This document shows positions 1 through 11,150 of a DNA stretch of 64,000 nucleotides, in pieces. The stretch comes from Straminergon stramineum (Eukaryota > Streptophyta > Bryopsida > Hypnales > Calliergonaceae). Made by a program: the position numbers and the translations under genes. The notes under the pieces were generated by a model. It saw nothing but the letters and a program-made list of their open reading frames with translations. It did not search any database and was not told where the DNA came from. Positions within the stretch are counted from its first letter, which is position 1; every line of letters begins with the position of its first letter. The stretch covers positions 1,924,501-1,988,500 of the forward strand of contig OY987273.1 in the NCBI GenBank assembly GCA_963920665.1. Direction: 5' to 3'.

Positions 1-390
1 CGGAAGTTGACTTGCTTCAAGCAAATTTCCCCCTACTTTGGGGAGTCTAGCCTCCCCTCCTGTTACTTCCTTTTGAGTGGATTGGCTTGAACTCGCGAGA
101 GGAGCTACTTTGGATGGACCATTTGGAATTGATTGTGCATCCAACATGTGCTCACCACTCATCCATTGTAGAATGAAGTTCGCACAATTGACAAATCTAT
201 GGTGCACCGCTTGAAGTATGTTAGGACACAATGTCCTCTCAGACTTTGACCTATATCCAAAGTGTGCAAAAGCCAACTCATGTTTGTAGTTGAATGTTGC
301 ATTGCAAAAATGGCAAGTCACTTTACTTCCATCATTTGAAAAATGGTACCATGGTTCCCACTCTTTCATTTGTTTCCACAAAGATGCCAT
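1..390 (-). CDS. BED-type zinc-finger protein, N-terminal 130 residues (runs off the window)
   Basis: An open frame reads leftwards from an ATG at 388-390 to the window edge with no stop, 130 codons. Residues 14-29 have the BED-finger look: an aromatic W-Y-H-F start, then K-V-T-C26-x2-C29, followed by H37 and H43 (C-x2-C-x7-H-x5-H), and a further Cys at 55. The rest is Ser/Gln/Gly-rich. BED fingers bind DNA and are typical of hAT-type transposases and proteins derived from them, so a transposase or a domesticated relative is the best guess. The frame stays open upstream of the ATG to about 441, so the start could lie further upstream. No catalytic part is visible because the gene is cut by the window edge. 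It is one of the few stretches here without an in-frame stop. Confidence 0.5.
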   Translation of the reverse strand, partial: MASLWKQMKEWEPWYHFSNDGSKVTCHFCNATFNYKHELAFAHFGYRSKSERTLCPNILQAVHHRFVNCANFILQWMSGEHMLDAQSIPNGPSKVAPLASSSQSTQKEVTGGEARLPKVGGNLLEASQLP

Positions 391-977
391 TAGGATTGAG
401 GTTTGGTGCAATCGTCCTCCTCTGTCCAGTAGAGAAAATAGTTGGATATAGGTCATTTTTTTCATTTTCTATGAATTGCCAAAGTGGCGATATAAAATGT
501 TATAATGGTGCTCCAAATTTCAACATTCATCTACATATTGGATAGAAAATATCATATCAGATGTCCATAATTATATTTTCATCCACAATTGGGCGATTTC
601 ATCCAAGATTTTTTTTTCAATTCAAAGTTTTTTGGTGAAAAACTTCACAAATTTTTCCCATTTTCTAGCCAAATTATTTTTTTCTAGTGTAATCTAGCAC
701 CATAAAGCCAAATAAAAAGCCTCGGGTTGGATCTCTTCTATGACATAGGGCTAATATCATTTATTTAGCATTGGTTTTGTACTTGAAGTGATTTTGACAT
801 CACCTCAACAAAAAACCAAGGTTGTCTTCCACCTAATAAGACTCAACCAAGGAGCTCAAAATGAAGTCCAAAAAAAAGAGGCCAAGGTGGAAAATGTAGG
901 GTAGGCTACTAGGGTCACCTGCTTATATACTCTACTATAGTATGGGTGTGAATCACTTCCATGTAGACATGGACGCT
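391..977. other. No gene recognised
   Basis: AT-rich DNA with T-runs (about 608-690). The BED-finger frame stays open to about 441, and nothing else here looks coding or repeated. Confidence 0.5.
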
Positions 978-1150
978 TACTAGAAGAAAACAACGTTCAA
1001 GTGAACAAAATTTAGTTGATGTGAAATTTCGTTTTCTAGAAGAAAATGTAGAAACTACATTGCGGCCAACGCAATTTCCGTGTTATTGCTAGAAAATGAA
1101 ATTTCAAGTAAGCTAAATTTTGTTCAACTGAATGCTGTTTTCTTCTAGTG
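978..1150. mobile_element. CACTA-type MITE, 173 bp
   Basis: The right end reads ...TTCTAGTG, giving CACTAGAAGAAAACAGC inwards. The left end reads TACTAGAAGAAAACAAC, differing at the first base by C to T. The terminal inverted repeats run for roughly 60 bp with scattered mismatches. The element is flanked by a perfect 3-bp duplication, GCT at 975-977 and 1151-1153. CACTA ends plus a 3-bp duplication fit a non-autonomous CACTA (CMC/EnSpm) element. It has no coding capacity. It shares the CACTAG start with the elements at 33451 and 40649, but its interior differs. Confidence 0.8.
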
Positions 1151-1300
1151 GCTACGAGGGGGCACAAACTCTATTTGAATAGGCGCTGATGCTAGGGGAT
1201 TGAGTTTGGATGCTAGGACATAGGGTGTAGATGTCTAGATGCTAGGTGTAGATATCAGCATGCTAACATCAAGATCCACACTTGTGCGTTCACGCCCAAA
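1140..1300. repeat. Degenerate GATGCTAGG minisatellite block
   Basis: Short imperfect repeats of GATGCTAGG and TAGATGTC-like words occur between 1184 and 1275. This resembles the other G/T-rich degenerate blocks at 3288, 6680 and 7860. The stretch from 1300 to 1580 shows nothing recognisable. Confidence 0.4.
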
Positions 1301-1582
1301 CCATCTTTCCACCTAGATTGACTAATTGCACCCCCTACATCATAATTATGTACCCACCTTGCAAGTGCTGTTGCTTATCCTGCTAGGTTGGCCCTATAAT
1401 CTTGGACCTCAAAATTGAGCTCCAAGTTGGGCTTCGTACCTACGGAGGCCTACACTCCTATAGGGACTCACCAATCAGCCCCACATACATTTAATAGTTC
1501 TAAATTTTTTTCTAGAACAAATATAATTACACTACTTAGTACTTACATTTGTATGCACCACTAGTAATAAGTTTTATGCAAT

Positions 1583-2660
1583 GTGACCCAACCGATGATT
1601 GGGTCTTACATTCTTTCTCAGACTATAAGGCCTCGCGATAAGGGGAGGTCTCGCAATTCGAAGGCATCTAAAAAATGCTTGTATATTCTACTTGATCCTC
1701 ATAACCATGCTTTTGTTGGTTGGAAAAACGAACCTCAACTTGGGACCGAAAAAACATGTGAAAAATATATTGAGTAGTGCCACATAGATAAAGTCTTTTT
1801 ACATAATGAGCACAAAAAACACTGCACATTCAAAGTCGCAAACCTGCCCCACTACAGAGATTCAAACTTCCTCGAAAGATGCATCCAGGTGCATCAACAC
1901 CTATATGACACCTCATTTGTAAATAGAAACAAATGTAGCCTAGAAATCTTGTATATGGTATATGTAGAAGAGAGGCTCCATCATCAAGTGTATTGGCATT
2001 TGATCAAGACATCTTCACAACTAATTATGAAAGTTCTTGAGAACATTGACATCCGAAGAAAATGGAAGTATAAAGGAAGAGGGGCTGTTGAAGGCCAAAA
2101 AAGATGAAGAATTTATAGCAGATGCATGCGTAGAGTAGTCTTGAGACTCAGATGCGGATTGGACATCGGGATGCACCAAACAAGAAAGGGACGAAAAAAT
2201 GAACATTTTGAGAAGCACTGAGCTCTCTCAATTTTTGGAAGAGGTATTAGAAGGTTATAGCATTAAAGGTGTTGACTTCCCAATGGGAGATATACAAAAG
2301 GATAACACGGTACTTAGGGCTTCATCCGATTCTTTAGTTTCTATTGCCCAACATCTCATCGAGCTTGATCGTTGGGAGTAAGAACTACAATGTGGGCAAG
2401 GAGGAGTAGATTTGTCAAACCATCCCATGATAAATGAAGAGTTTTTGCAATGAGTGGATGAGAAAACAAGAATGTCCAACCAAGGCAACACATCCTTGTT
2501 GAAGAGGATTGAAGACCTAGAGACTCAACTCTGCCAAAAGAAGGAGAATCATAGTAATCAAATACAATACTTAATGAGAGGTTTTAATTTTAAAGAAGAA
2601 GCATATAAAAAGCAGATAGAAGACCTTCAACGCACCCACCTCCATTCCAATTCAACATGA
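1583..2660 (+). pseudogene. Broken gene: shared 'VDW' module followed by a coiled coil
   Basis: Coding-like pieces lie at 1583-1777, 1889-2107, 2199-2381 and 2454-2660, separated by stops and frameshifts. The first two belong to one frame family: a Cys/His-containing stretch leads to a tail of the form Y-M-V-Y-V-E-x2-L-x4-V-x-W. That tail recurs in three other broken genes in this window (near 6300, 43200 and 62550), usually as V-D-W. The last two pieces are charged and helical (K-R-I-E-D-L-E-T-Q-L), like a coiled coil, and resemble the C-terminal part of the gene at 62.2-64.0 kb. Function unknown. The module may bind DNA or protein, but no catalytic motif is visible. At least one in-frame TAG lies in the conserved part, so it is not expressed as a full protein. 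Confidence 0.45.
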
Positions 2661-3287
2661 CATCATTGGATTGATAAATGATTAGCCCATTCTGTAGTTC
2701 TGGAAGTAGTAAGATACACATAGGGACAAAGCACAACATTGGTAGGATTCAACAAAGTAAAAAAGTTCACTAAAGTAGTTATTGTTGTATTTCATATTAT
2801 TATTTCTTGAATACCATTTACAATTTTCAATTATACTTTTGGCATCATAAATTAAATTACCTCAAAAGTAGACTTTACTTTTCTATAATTTTTCCCTTGA
2901 TCTATAGGTTATTTTATATTTCTTCATACACATTTGCCAATTTCCTTCTTGAATTAGACATTGTCAATTTTACACAAAGGTCCTTGATCATTTCTTAGAG
3001 GGTTAGTTTCCTATTTCTTACTAACATTTTTCAATTCATTTGTTCAATCAAGCACAATCAATGTAGAAAGGGCACAATTCCCTTCCCTCAATTTTGTTTT
3101 GGCTTCCAACCTTAGGGTTATTCCCTATTTCCTCATATGCATTTGCTAAATTCAATGTTGAATTGCATAATGACAATTTAGGAGGTAGACAAACGACTTT
3201 TTTTCCCTTTCAAGGTAGCGGCATAGACTCGCAGGCTCAAAATTCACATCCTTAACCATTTGCATCCCAAGACACTAGGCACAAACA
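2661..3287. other. No gene recognised
   Basis: AT-rich intergenic DNA. Short open frames here, such as one near 2807, have the composition of translated AT-rich sequence and no motif. Confidence 0.5.
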
Positions 3288-3500
3288 TTGGGGTCGGGAG
3301 ACCATGAGATTTCAGGACTCTCGTCAAAACCTAAGAGTCCGGGACTATGGGCACGGATGTTGGGGTTGGGAGATCATGAGATTTCGGGACTCTTCAACAC
3401 TTTAGAATCTAGGATGTTGGGCGCGGTCGCTAGGGCGTGGACGCAAGGTTGGGTGCGGATGCTAAGGCATGGGTGCAAGATTGGGCGCATACACTATGGC
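3288..3500. repeat. Degenerate minisatellite, G/T-rich
   Basis: Two near copies of a unit of about 75 bp built on 'GGTYGGGAGAYCATGAGATTTC' words begin at about 3291 and 3364. They are followed by shorter GGATGYTGGGCGCG repeats to about 3490. The same style of repeat recurs at 6680, 7860 and, in reverse orientation, 10500 and 10951. Confidence 0.5.
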
Positions 3501-3781
3501 TGCTAGAAAACTCTTGTTACTACAAGCCTTGTCACTGGATTCCTCTTCATCATTCAGAGCGAGTACTATTTATTTGCTAGTAGCTCCTATTTCCAAATGA
3601 ATGGTGACTTGATCTACATGTACATGAAAATTAAGAAGCCGTGTTAAGAAGTTCTTTACTATGATTCATCAAGAAATTGGAAAGAAAACTATTCCCAATT
3701 TGTAACCTAACTTTGAATCTTAACATCTCCTACATTGTTGTTAATTTAATATTGAAAATCAAAAGTGGAGATAAAGACCAA

Positions 3782-4010
3782 GGAAAGCACTTCCTCCCAT
3801 TATTTTTTGATATGCAAGGGACCTTAAGAATTTCAATTGTATTCCTTTTCACAAATATTGGTCTCTATAAATGTTCAATTGAAAAGAAGTGCTCCTATTC
3901 TTTTTTAACATGCAAGGGCCCTTGGGATTGTATTTATTTTCACAAATATTGGTCTATATAAATGTTCAATTGGGAAAGAGGGAAGAGAACTTCCTCCCAT
4001 TTGTTTTGGT
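3782..4010. repeat. Imperfect tandem duplication, about 91-98 bp unit
   Basis: TGCAAGGG at 3813 and 3911, and CACAAATATTGGTCT at 3850 and 3941, mark two successive copies. A third partial copy starts with ACTTCCTCCCAT at about 3990, matching 3789. The open frames across it are produced by the duplication and show no protein motif. 3501-3781 and 4011-4260 hold nothing recognisable. Confidence 0.7.
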
Positions 4011-4260
4011 ACATATTGAAAAAAAAAAGAATTGTATATGTTGAAAAGAAAAGTGTATGTGTATTTCATGTGTAGTATGCAATACAATGTTGGAAAAGTA
4101 TACAAGGTGGTCATCAATCATATTAGTATCCGTAAGTTAGTGTATGTAGTGAATTACAACAAAAGTTAATTCAAAACCTCTATAAGCCTCAATAAAACTA
4201 AGTACTTCTATAGTTCTATCTCATATCCATTGCTATTGACTAGAGCACATGAAAGTGAAC

Positions 4261-6480
4261 TTAGATGATAGTCATAGGGCTGTCTGACATGCCACTTGGA
4301 TGTGCTTCATTGTTGTGTGTCCCTGCTTCACCAATGTTGTCTTCGTTTGAGCCTAGACAAAGCCAATGAACTCTGGACCATGTTCGTTGTGCTGGCCCAT
4401 CTTCCTCTAGTAAGGCCCTCATAAATTGAGATTGCTGCATTTGTTGAAGAGCTTGCCAAGTCCCTAGACTATATTTTTCGAGCAAAAAATCTAGTGCATT
4501 GTTCTTGAAGATTTCCCTCTACTTTGATTCGAATAGTTATAGCATCTCTCGAGAGGTCGGTGCATCATATTCGTCATCATCAACAATACAAATCCCATCA
4601 TCATCAATCACACAAAGTCCATCAACACCCCATAACCACCCTTATAGATGGGGTCCGAATCATAATTTTTGAAGAACTTCGTCCCAATGCCCATTGAAGC
4701 ATTGGTAAAAGAAATCCCTTTTCTTGAGACTAAACTTGTCTTTAATGAGGATCAAGTTTTGCACACTCTAGCAATCTCAATCAAATTGGTCTCCCAACCC
4801 CATGTGTCAAAGAGCGATGGCTTCTCTAAAGAATGATGCTTGTAATGCCAACTCCAAACTAAGTCTTTTCCCCATTCACCCCAATGATCAAGAGCATTGG
4901 TTGCATTGAACTCCCAACTTGAAGGCATATATGATACCAGGCCAAACAACTTGTACAAGTGCTCATGGAAAGGAGCCTTGCATATTGTGTACCACCTACG
5001 ACATATCATGAAGCTGATCAAGAAAAATGGGTGGTATATGTGTTCACATGTGCCCAAGTGCATTCCACCTTCTGAACTAAATGGATTTAAACAAATGGGG
5101 CACGTAGTACTATCTAACATGAAGTTGGTAGGATTTGGCCACAACAACCATGGCTCGATTTCCATATGTACAAACATCGCATTCTCAAAATCCCAATCGT
5201 GTTTGGACCAATCAATAATAGTGTGTTTGCCACCCATATCTTTTTTTGCCATTGTTGCCATGTTGAAAAGTTCATTTTTATAGGCCCATGATGTTAAGCT
5301 AAAGACCTTTTCTTGATTGTGCTCAAATTAATTGTTGATTACTTTCTTGAACTCTCCAACCATTTGTTGGTTCCAATCCACTAAGAAGACGCATGCCAAC
5401 TTCCATTGATAATATTGCGCTAGTAGTGCATCCAAATGACTTTGGAGATTGATGTTTCTAGCACGTTCCTCCATTGTTATTTGAAATCACTTTGTCTCCC
5501 CTGGTTTCTAGAATTGGTGCGTATGTGGTGGTAGGTAATTCGTCAAATGACAATGAATCGTCGAATGATGTGATGGATGCACCAGCTTGTATTTCTTGTA
5601 GAGTTTGAAGAATGGATTCTGTAAGGCCTTGAGCTTCCCCTCGTGGATCACGACCCTCATTTCTCAACATGGTGGCTATTAGAGTGTGCCAAAGTTCTTC
5701 CATGTCACTTTCTTGCTTTGCAATGAAGTTGCTCTTTTTGATGAGCTCGGCTTTGAACTTGTTTATATCCTCATAGTGAAGACAAATGTCCCCAATTTTA
5801 AATCTCAATTCCGTCCTCAAAGAAGTTATTGTGTCCGCATCCCCGTCAACTCTCATTGGATTGTCATCTTCAAGCACTACTATGTCAGCAAGAACTTCAT
5901 CCAAAGCACTTTAAAGGTCTCTCCTTTTCTTTGCACATTGCAACATCCTATTGCCCACTGGATGTGGTGGAGTACAAGTCCTGTCTGAGTCATTATCCTT
6001 AGGAGAATCATTGGTCAAATATGTGTCAACTATCTCCACCATTGTCTTTAGATAGCTCAACCTGCCCTCTAGATATTTCTGCACTTCCATTGGAATTAAT
6101 CTATTGGCAGGGGTTGGAAAGGGAATTTTATCACCTCTTTCCTTCAAAGTTGACCAATCCACCCTCTTGTTAAGCTTTACTTCATCATAGACACCTTGGA
6201 CAACAAAAAGATTTGCTTCATTTTGTTTGACAAGGGGATGGTTGTAGAGCACGTGGTACACTTCTATGCAATGGTTTTTGAATGCCTCATCAATACAGTG
6301 CTTCAAGTTTGCCTTATGAAAATGTTTGTGGAAGTTGTGCTGTTCTTTCGGGAAAGCCTTGTTAATGTAACATCACTCTATGTATTGAGCATAGTTATCC
6401 GCAGTCCATGGGTCAGGTACCTCCTCTCATTCTTTGAAGGCAAGTTTTGCCGAGTTGCACAGCACATGGAGGCATTTGCG
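4261..6480 (-). pseudogene. Broken RING-type zinc-finger gene with upstream 'VDW' module
   Basis: Reading leftwards, the gene has the shared module (about 6480-6160, ending R-V-D-W-S-T-L), a hydrophilic helical part (6159-5458), then a RING-like segment (5261-4752) and a final piece (4485-4261). In the 169-residue RING piece, C54-x2-C57, C72-x-H74-x2-H77 and C94 are present. The Cys expected just after H77 and the one three residues before C94 are replaced by Phe and Tyr, so zinc binding is probably lost. RING proteins of this kind act as ubiquitin ligases, but here that is only family knowledge. A frameshift near 5460-5475, an in-frame stop in the stretch leading into 5261, and further stops near 4500-4560 and upstream of 6306 show it is dead. 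Confidence 0.55.
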
Positions 6481-6679
6481 ATGTTTTTGTCCGGGTTGTA
6501 TTCATGTCTTATCTTGTTCTTCTTTGGTCATCCTCACCAGTGTTGCCATTGCAGGAAAGAGTTGGAAAAAGTTTGTGTATATCAAGTGAAGTTGACCTCA
6601 CATTCATATTGGTACCTAGTTCAATTAAGAAGTGGATGGCAAAAGAGGTTGAGAGGCGACATTTAGATGGGCAGGGATG

Positions 6680-6960
6680 GTCTTATATATTCAAGGAGGG
6701 AGGTGGTGTCAAGTGGTGCAGGCGGATGGGCGCAGTTGTTATCGTGTTTGGGCGTGGACAATATTAGGAGCGAGTGGGGATGCTGTCATATGGGCACGAA
6801 TGTTGTAGCATATGGACGAGGACGTTGTCGAGTCCAAGTAGGGACAATGTTGGATGGGCATGGACGTTGTTGAATCTAGGTGGGGATGTTATCAATTCAC
6901 ATTTTTGCAGTCGGCGGGGACTTAATAGTGTTTGGGCGCAGACATGTAGAATTGAAATTG
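6680..6960. repeat. Degenerate minisatellite, GTGGAYGTTGT-type
   Basis: The words GGGCGYGGAC, GGAYGTTGT and GAGTGGGGATG repeat irregularly every 20-30 bp. Open frames in both directions across it are by-products of the repeat. Confidence 0.5.
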
Positions 6961-7014
6961 GGATGAAGCCCATAAATCGGAATTTTATTTAAGGCAACAT
7001 GAAGGGTGAGCGTA

Positions 7015-7110
7015 CCAAGAGAAGTTGTGGTGTAAGTATCCCTAGGAGGGTTTAGTGTTATCTTAGAGGTCTAGGATTCAAATCTCGCGATTGTGGCTTA
7101 GTCATAATAA
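7015..7110 (+). repeat. Possible SINE or tRNA-related fragment
   Basis: GAGGTCTAGGATTCAAATCTCG at about 7066-7087 fits an RNA polymerase III B box (consensus GGTTCRANNCC) in the context usual for plant SINEs. An upstream GTGGTGTAAGTATCC-like stretch could be a decayed A box. No cloverleaf could be drawn, so a functional tRNA is unlikely. Confidence 0.3.
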
Positions 7111-7137
7111 TGAATTATTATTTATTGAATGTGATCA

Positions 7138-7214
7138 CTCATCAACAACTATAAACATAATTATAAATGTCAAGTTCCTTCGGATGAATACATATGTTTG
7201 TAGCTGTTGATGAG
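7138..7214. repeat. Short hairpin with 20-bp inverted arms
   Basis: The left arm CTCATCAACAACTATAAACA (7138-7157) is the reverse complement of 7195-7214 apart from two positions, with 37 bp between. It may be a small foldback element, or the tail of the SINE-like fragment just upstream. A related CACTCATCAACAAATAG word occurs at about 26111. Confidence 0.5.
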
Positions 7215-7859
7215 CGGTTTTGTTTCTGACCTTGTGTTGTAGATCATGTAGTGGACATTATTTCACTCTCGTAATTGTTTCCACCTTCGCTTTTGATAGT
7301 TCTCACAATTGACAAATGGAGAGGGTTGTGGTTACTAGTTGGATATTGATGAGGACATGGGGTTAGAGTGCATAATACTTTAGTAAAATGAAAGAACCTA
7401 GAGAAACAACTCTAAACCAGAAATAGGTAGCAAAAATTGTGGAGCCCAAGATTCTCACTTTCTTGTAGGAAAAAATCTTATATTAAAAATGAGTAGTCCA
7501 TAATGGCATGAACTATAGATCTAAGAACATTTACATGATAGGAGTCTGTTATTTTACTATTTGTACATGGCCAACCACTAGCCTAAATAGTATAGTCGGA
7601 GCTAAAGGCACGGGGCATGGTTGCTCTAGTGTCAGGCAAATAGATTGACCTCCTTGCTCGTAGGTCCCCTCTAAGTCAATCCAAGGGTGCAAGTAAAAAA
7701 AAGGACCTCCTATTTTGTGCTTCATTAATTTATCTTTTGTATCTCTCTAAGCTAATTTGGTGCCTCTGATTGCAAATATGAATTCAAAATTTGCACATTT
7801 GATTATATGTGGCAAATAAAAAAATTGGGGATTTTCCCTTGGGGAAGAGCAAGGGGTCA
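7215..7859. other. No gene recognised
   Basis: Mixed AT-rich DNA. No coding frame with recognisable motifs and no internal repeats seen. Confidence 0.45.
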
Positions 7860-8230
7860 ATCCACCCCGGCCCTTGTGTAGGGCACAAACTTCATTGGGT
7901 ATGGGTGAGAACAATGTTGATGGGGGGGAACATATCCAAGGGCGCAAATGTCAAGGTGGTGACACAATGAAACATGGGGCGAGGACTTCATTGAATACAA
8001 GTGGGAACTTAGCTAGGGAGCACAAATGGAAGGATAGTGACATTGGCGAACAAGCAAAGATGCAATCCGTCTCGAGTGGGGACTCCAGTGGGTACAAGTG
8101 GGAATGCTATCATTGGGTTGAGAACATTGATAGGACCAAGCGGGGACGCCGTTTGGTTAGGCAGGAACACCATCGAGGTGGGAACGTAACCAAGGGGTGC
8201 AAGCAGAGGACTAGGGGGGACTATATATTT
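7860..8230. repeat. Degenerate minisatellite, GTGGGAAC/GGGGAC-type
   Basis: The words GTGGGAAC, GCGGGGAC, GGGTACAAGTGGGAA and CAAGGG(G)CGCAA recur irregularly over about 370 bp. It belongs to the same class as the blocks at 3288 and 6680. Confidence 0.45.
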
Positions 8231-8352
8231 CCTCTCCCTTTCATTACTCCCTTGCCAAGTCCTCACTTGCGCCTCATGTGCTAGCTTGTTTTGCGGCCTA
8301 TATTTAGTGAGTTTGGTGGGTGTTAGGGCTTGGCCTTCATAGCTAAATACAC

Positions 8353-9930
8353 TTGTTTTTTTCTAGTTTTTTTGAGAAAAATGCTTTAGGGAATCAAAAG
8401 ATGAGCACATACAAAGGATCCATTTTAATAATGGTTGTAGAAGGGAGTGGTTGGTTTGGGAAACATCTGATGTATGTAGACCTTGATAAGCGTGTTGAGG
8501 AAGGACTTCCACCAACAAACACATCAATGGCCTCCACTTCCTCAAACCCTATATCATTAGGCAAGAAGAAGCACAAAAAGCAGCCAAATCTAGATTTTTC
8601 CCCTAAACGAGTATATAGTGGAAAGTAGGGCAATAAAGTCAGAGTTCTTTGTTCAACGAAGTTTTGCAATGTTGCAAAGGGAATGCTTGAATAGGAATGA
8701 AGAAGGTTACCAGAAGTTGACTAAAGATTTGAGATAGGAACTTCAGTTGAAGTTGGAAGCATTATTTTGAGAAATTTAACAATTACTTGAATTGTTGGTT
8801 GCACTCAGAATGGCTCGATAAACAAGTAGTGGCATTGACCACGAATATTATAGCATATTGGCATTACAATGCGAAGAAGAAAGAGGATGGTAGCATCTAG
8901 GACGATACAAATAAAGAGGTGGTTTCCAAGTTGGATATGGGCCAAACATGGTGTCAGCAATTTTCTACTTAGTGTCAAAAAAGATCACTGTGGAAAGAAA
9001 CCATCCAAAACGAGATTTTGACTCAGTGCATGAGTGGATCTTTTAAGTGACTTGAGAGTTTAGTGAAAGTGGTACCAATGTTAGGACAAATAGCGAAAGG
9101 TGCATACGAGACTGTGAATAAGGTGCGCATTACAAAACTTAAAGCATCCCTAGTTGGATGGAGTTTGCCGCAAAGAGTTTAAAGACAAAAGACGAAAAGG
9201 AAAAGCTTTGTGAAATCATAAATGAGGTTGGAGGATGTTTGGTCAAGCATCTTGGCATTAATAGACGTTCATTCCTACATCTAAAAACAATGGAAGGCTA
9301 CTCGCTTTGGTGGAATGGGGGATCTTTAATTTCTTTCTTGGTCAAATACAACAACAAAGTGAATGAATCAATAGGCACTGATGACATTGTGAAGCAGATA
9401 GCTATGGATACTAGGTTGACAACGGAGGAACTTGGATGGATCACAACGTACCGCAGAAATCGCGTAAACCTCGCACTGTCCTTGCTTGTTCTTGTGGGAA
9501 AATACCATGATGCAAAGTATATACACAACGACTTGTCTACATCCAATGTCTTGCTCCATTTTGATCCTTGGAAAGAAAATAGAGTATACTTAGGGATCTA
9601 TGATTGGGGACTTTCTAGCCAAGTTGTAGAAAATGAGTCGTCAAAGTACGGTTATGAAACAATTCACGAACTTCAAAAAGTGAAAGGTGCTTGAAAGTTT
9701 GTTGCTTGAGAATTGTTCTATATTTATGGAGATGCAAGCTCAACGAACTCACTTCAAGTCATGCAACAAAGGCACGTTTACTCTATGGTTGCTGATGCAT
9801 ATGCAACGGGATGGATAGAGGAAAGGACTTGGAATGAAGAATAGGATTCACAATATTTTACCACCCAAAACCTAGAGCAATATGTGAACCTCAAGTTGAA
9901 ATTGAGAAGCCTCCAAAAAGAAGATGTGAG
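8353..9930 (+). pseudogene. Broken kinase-like gene with HND...N and DWG motifs
   Basis: A Lys-rich N-terminal piece (8353-8628) is followed by helical fragments in shifting frames (8629-9157), then a clean 178-codon stretch (9158-9691). In that stretch, E-G-Y-S-L-W-W-N-G-G lies at residues 46-55, H123-N-D125-L-S-T-S-N130 matches the protein-kinase catalytic loop (HRD...N), and D149-W-G matches DFG. Past the stop at 9694, the frame continues with a V-A-x-E-L-F-Y-I-Y-G stretch like an APE motif, then a helical tail to about 9930. Asp125, Asn130 and Asp149 would be the catalytic and metal-binding residues; Trp in DWG and Asn in HND are unusual. The second copy at 39181-40545 shares all these motifs. 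Stops and frameshifts outside the core mark it as dead, though the core may still be open. Confidence 0.6.
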
Positions 9931-10499
9931 AGAAAGAATGTTTGTCTTGGATGTTTTGGACACATTAAGGAAGTCACTATACTATTGGAGTTTGCAAAGT
10001 AAAGATATATTCAAAATACTTTTATATGTAGTTATTGTTTTTATTTCTTATGGGACCATGTACAAATTGATGATGTATCATGTTTAGTTTCCTAAATGGT
10101 CCACTCATAATCACACCCAACAAAAAGTACATGTACAAGATCAAAAACAAGTAAACACATTTCTATTGTATGAATGTAGATGAAGTAGGTCAAGGGGCTA
10201 AGTTTGAATGGAAAAGTGCATGGACCAAATGTGAAGGTTGTCTAGCATCCATAAAATTGTATAGATGATTAGATGTAGCAATTTAGCAATTCAAAGTAGT
10301 TTAAATGTTCTTCATTGGCTAGGAGGTGATTTGTCATGGGGGTGGGTTGGGTGTCTTGTCCCCTCCAATCCAATTGTGGCTACTTGGTTTGTATTCTATT
10401 CTTGCAATGATATTCTATTTAATTTGTGTCAAAAACAAAAACGAAAGTATTAATTTAAGATGACAGCCATCCTATCACTTTCCTTTCATATGGACTAAT
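9931..10499. other. No gene recognised
   Basis: The helical tail of the kinase-like gene may extend to about 10080. Beyond that I see only AT-rich sequence. Confidence 0.4.
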
Positions 10500-10625
10500 T
10501 AGTAGGTGTCCACGCCCCAACCGACTTGTGCTCACACCTGGATATGCGACCACGGCCTCACAAGCATTTGTGTCTTGTCGGAATTACATTTGTGCCCAAA
10601 TATGCATCCTCCACGGTTATTCTAT
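10500..10625. repeat. Degenerate minisatellite, reverse orientation
   Basis: The words GTGTCCACGCCCCAACCGAC, GTGCTCACACC and TTTGTGCCCAAATATGCATCC are the reverse-complement style of the blocks at 6680 and 7860. Confidence 0.4.
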
Positions 10626-10727
10626 TGAATGCATTTTGGGGTTTGGGTGTCGAGTTGTTCATTTGATGACGTGTGTTGTGTATACATGACAATTTTGTCA
10701 AATAAATCCTTATGCCAATAGTAGAGA

Positions 10728-10950
10728 AAATTTGAAATCTCACTTTAGTTATGATCCATAATTTTGAATGTAACAAGTGATGATTAAATTGAGACACTTC
10801 TATAAAATAAAACTCAAATATGTCGAGATTGAAAATAGAAATTGTTTTATTTGAAAGTCAACCTTGAGGTTGACTTTATTAGACAGATGAAGGGATCTAT
10901 TAGACATGTTGGATATCTTGTTGTCGAGTTGTTTGGGCGAACAACCATGG
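10728..10950. repeat. Inverted repeat, left arm
   Basis: This segment is the reverse complement of 14703-14934 with scattered differences. Landmarks include CAACCTTGAGGTTGACTTTA and GGGCGAACAACCATGG. It ends against a minisatellite block on the right. Confidence 0.7.
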
Positions 10951-11150
10951 TGCCCTTGCCCCTCCTCAACTAGCGTTTGCACCTTGTTGAAATTGCATTC
11001 GTGCCCAGACAAGCATCCACACCCCTCCTCGATTCCCATCCGTGCCCCTGCTTGTATCCGTACATTGTCCTAAATTCCGTCCACACCTTAACTAACGTCT
11101 ATACCCATACCAGCTTATGTCTACGCCTCGCGTCTCTGTTGGTAGCTAGA
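10951..11150. repeat. Degenerate minisatellite, reverse orientation
   Basis: Repeated CATCCACACCCCTCC, CATCCGTGCCCCTGC and CGTCCACACC words occur every 20-25 bp. This block abuts the left arm of the inverted repeat. Confidence 0.45.

Noticed and set aside
4897..5283. 128-codon plus-strand open frame
   Set aside because: Antisense to the RING-like segment, whose Cys/His pattern supports the other strand.
6196..6666. 156-codon plus-strand open frame, partly hydrophobic
   Set aside because: Overlaps the conserved module of the minus-strand RING-type pseudogene at its start and runs into the minisatellite; no motif.
7060..7095. Possible tRNA gene
   Set aside because: Only a B-box-like word is present; no acceptor stem or anticodon arm could be paired.
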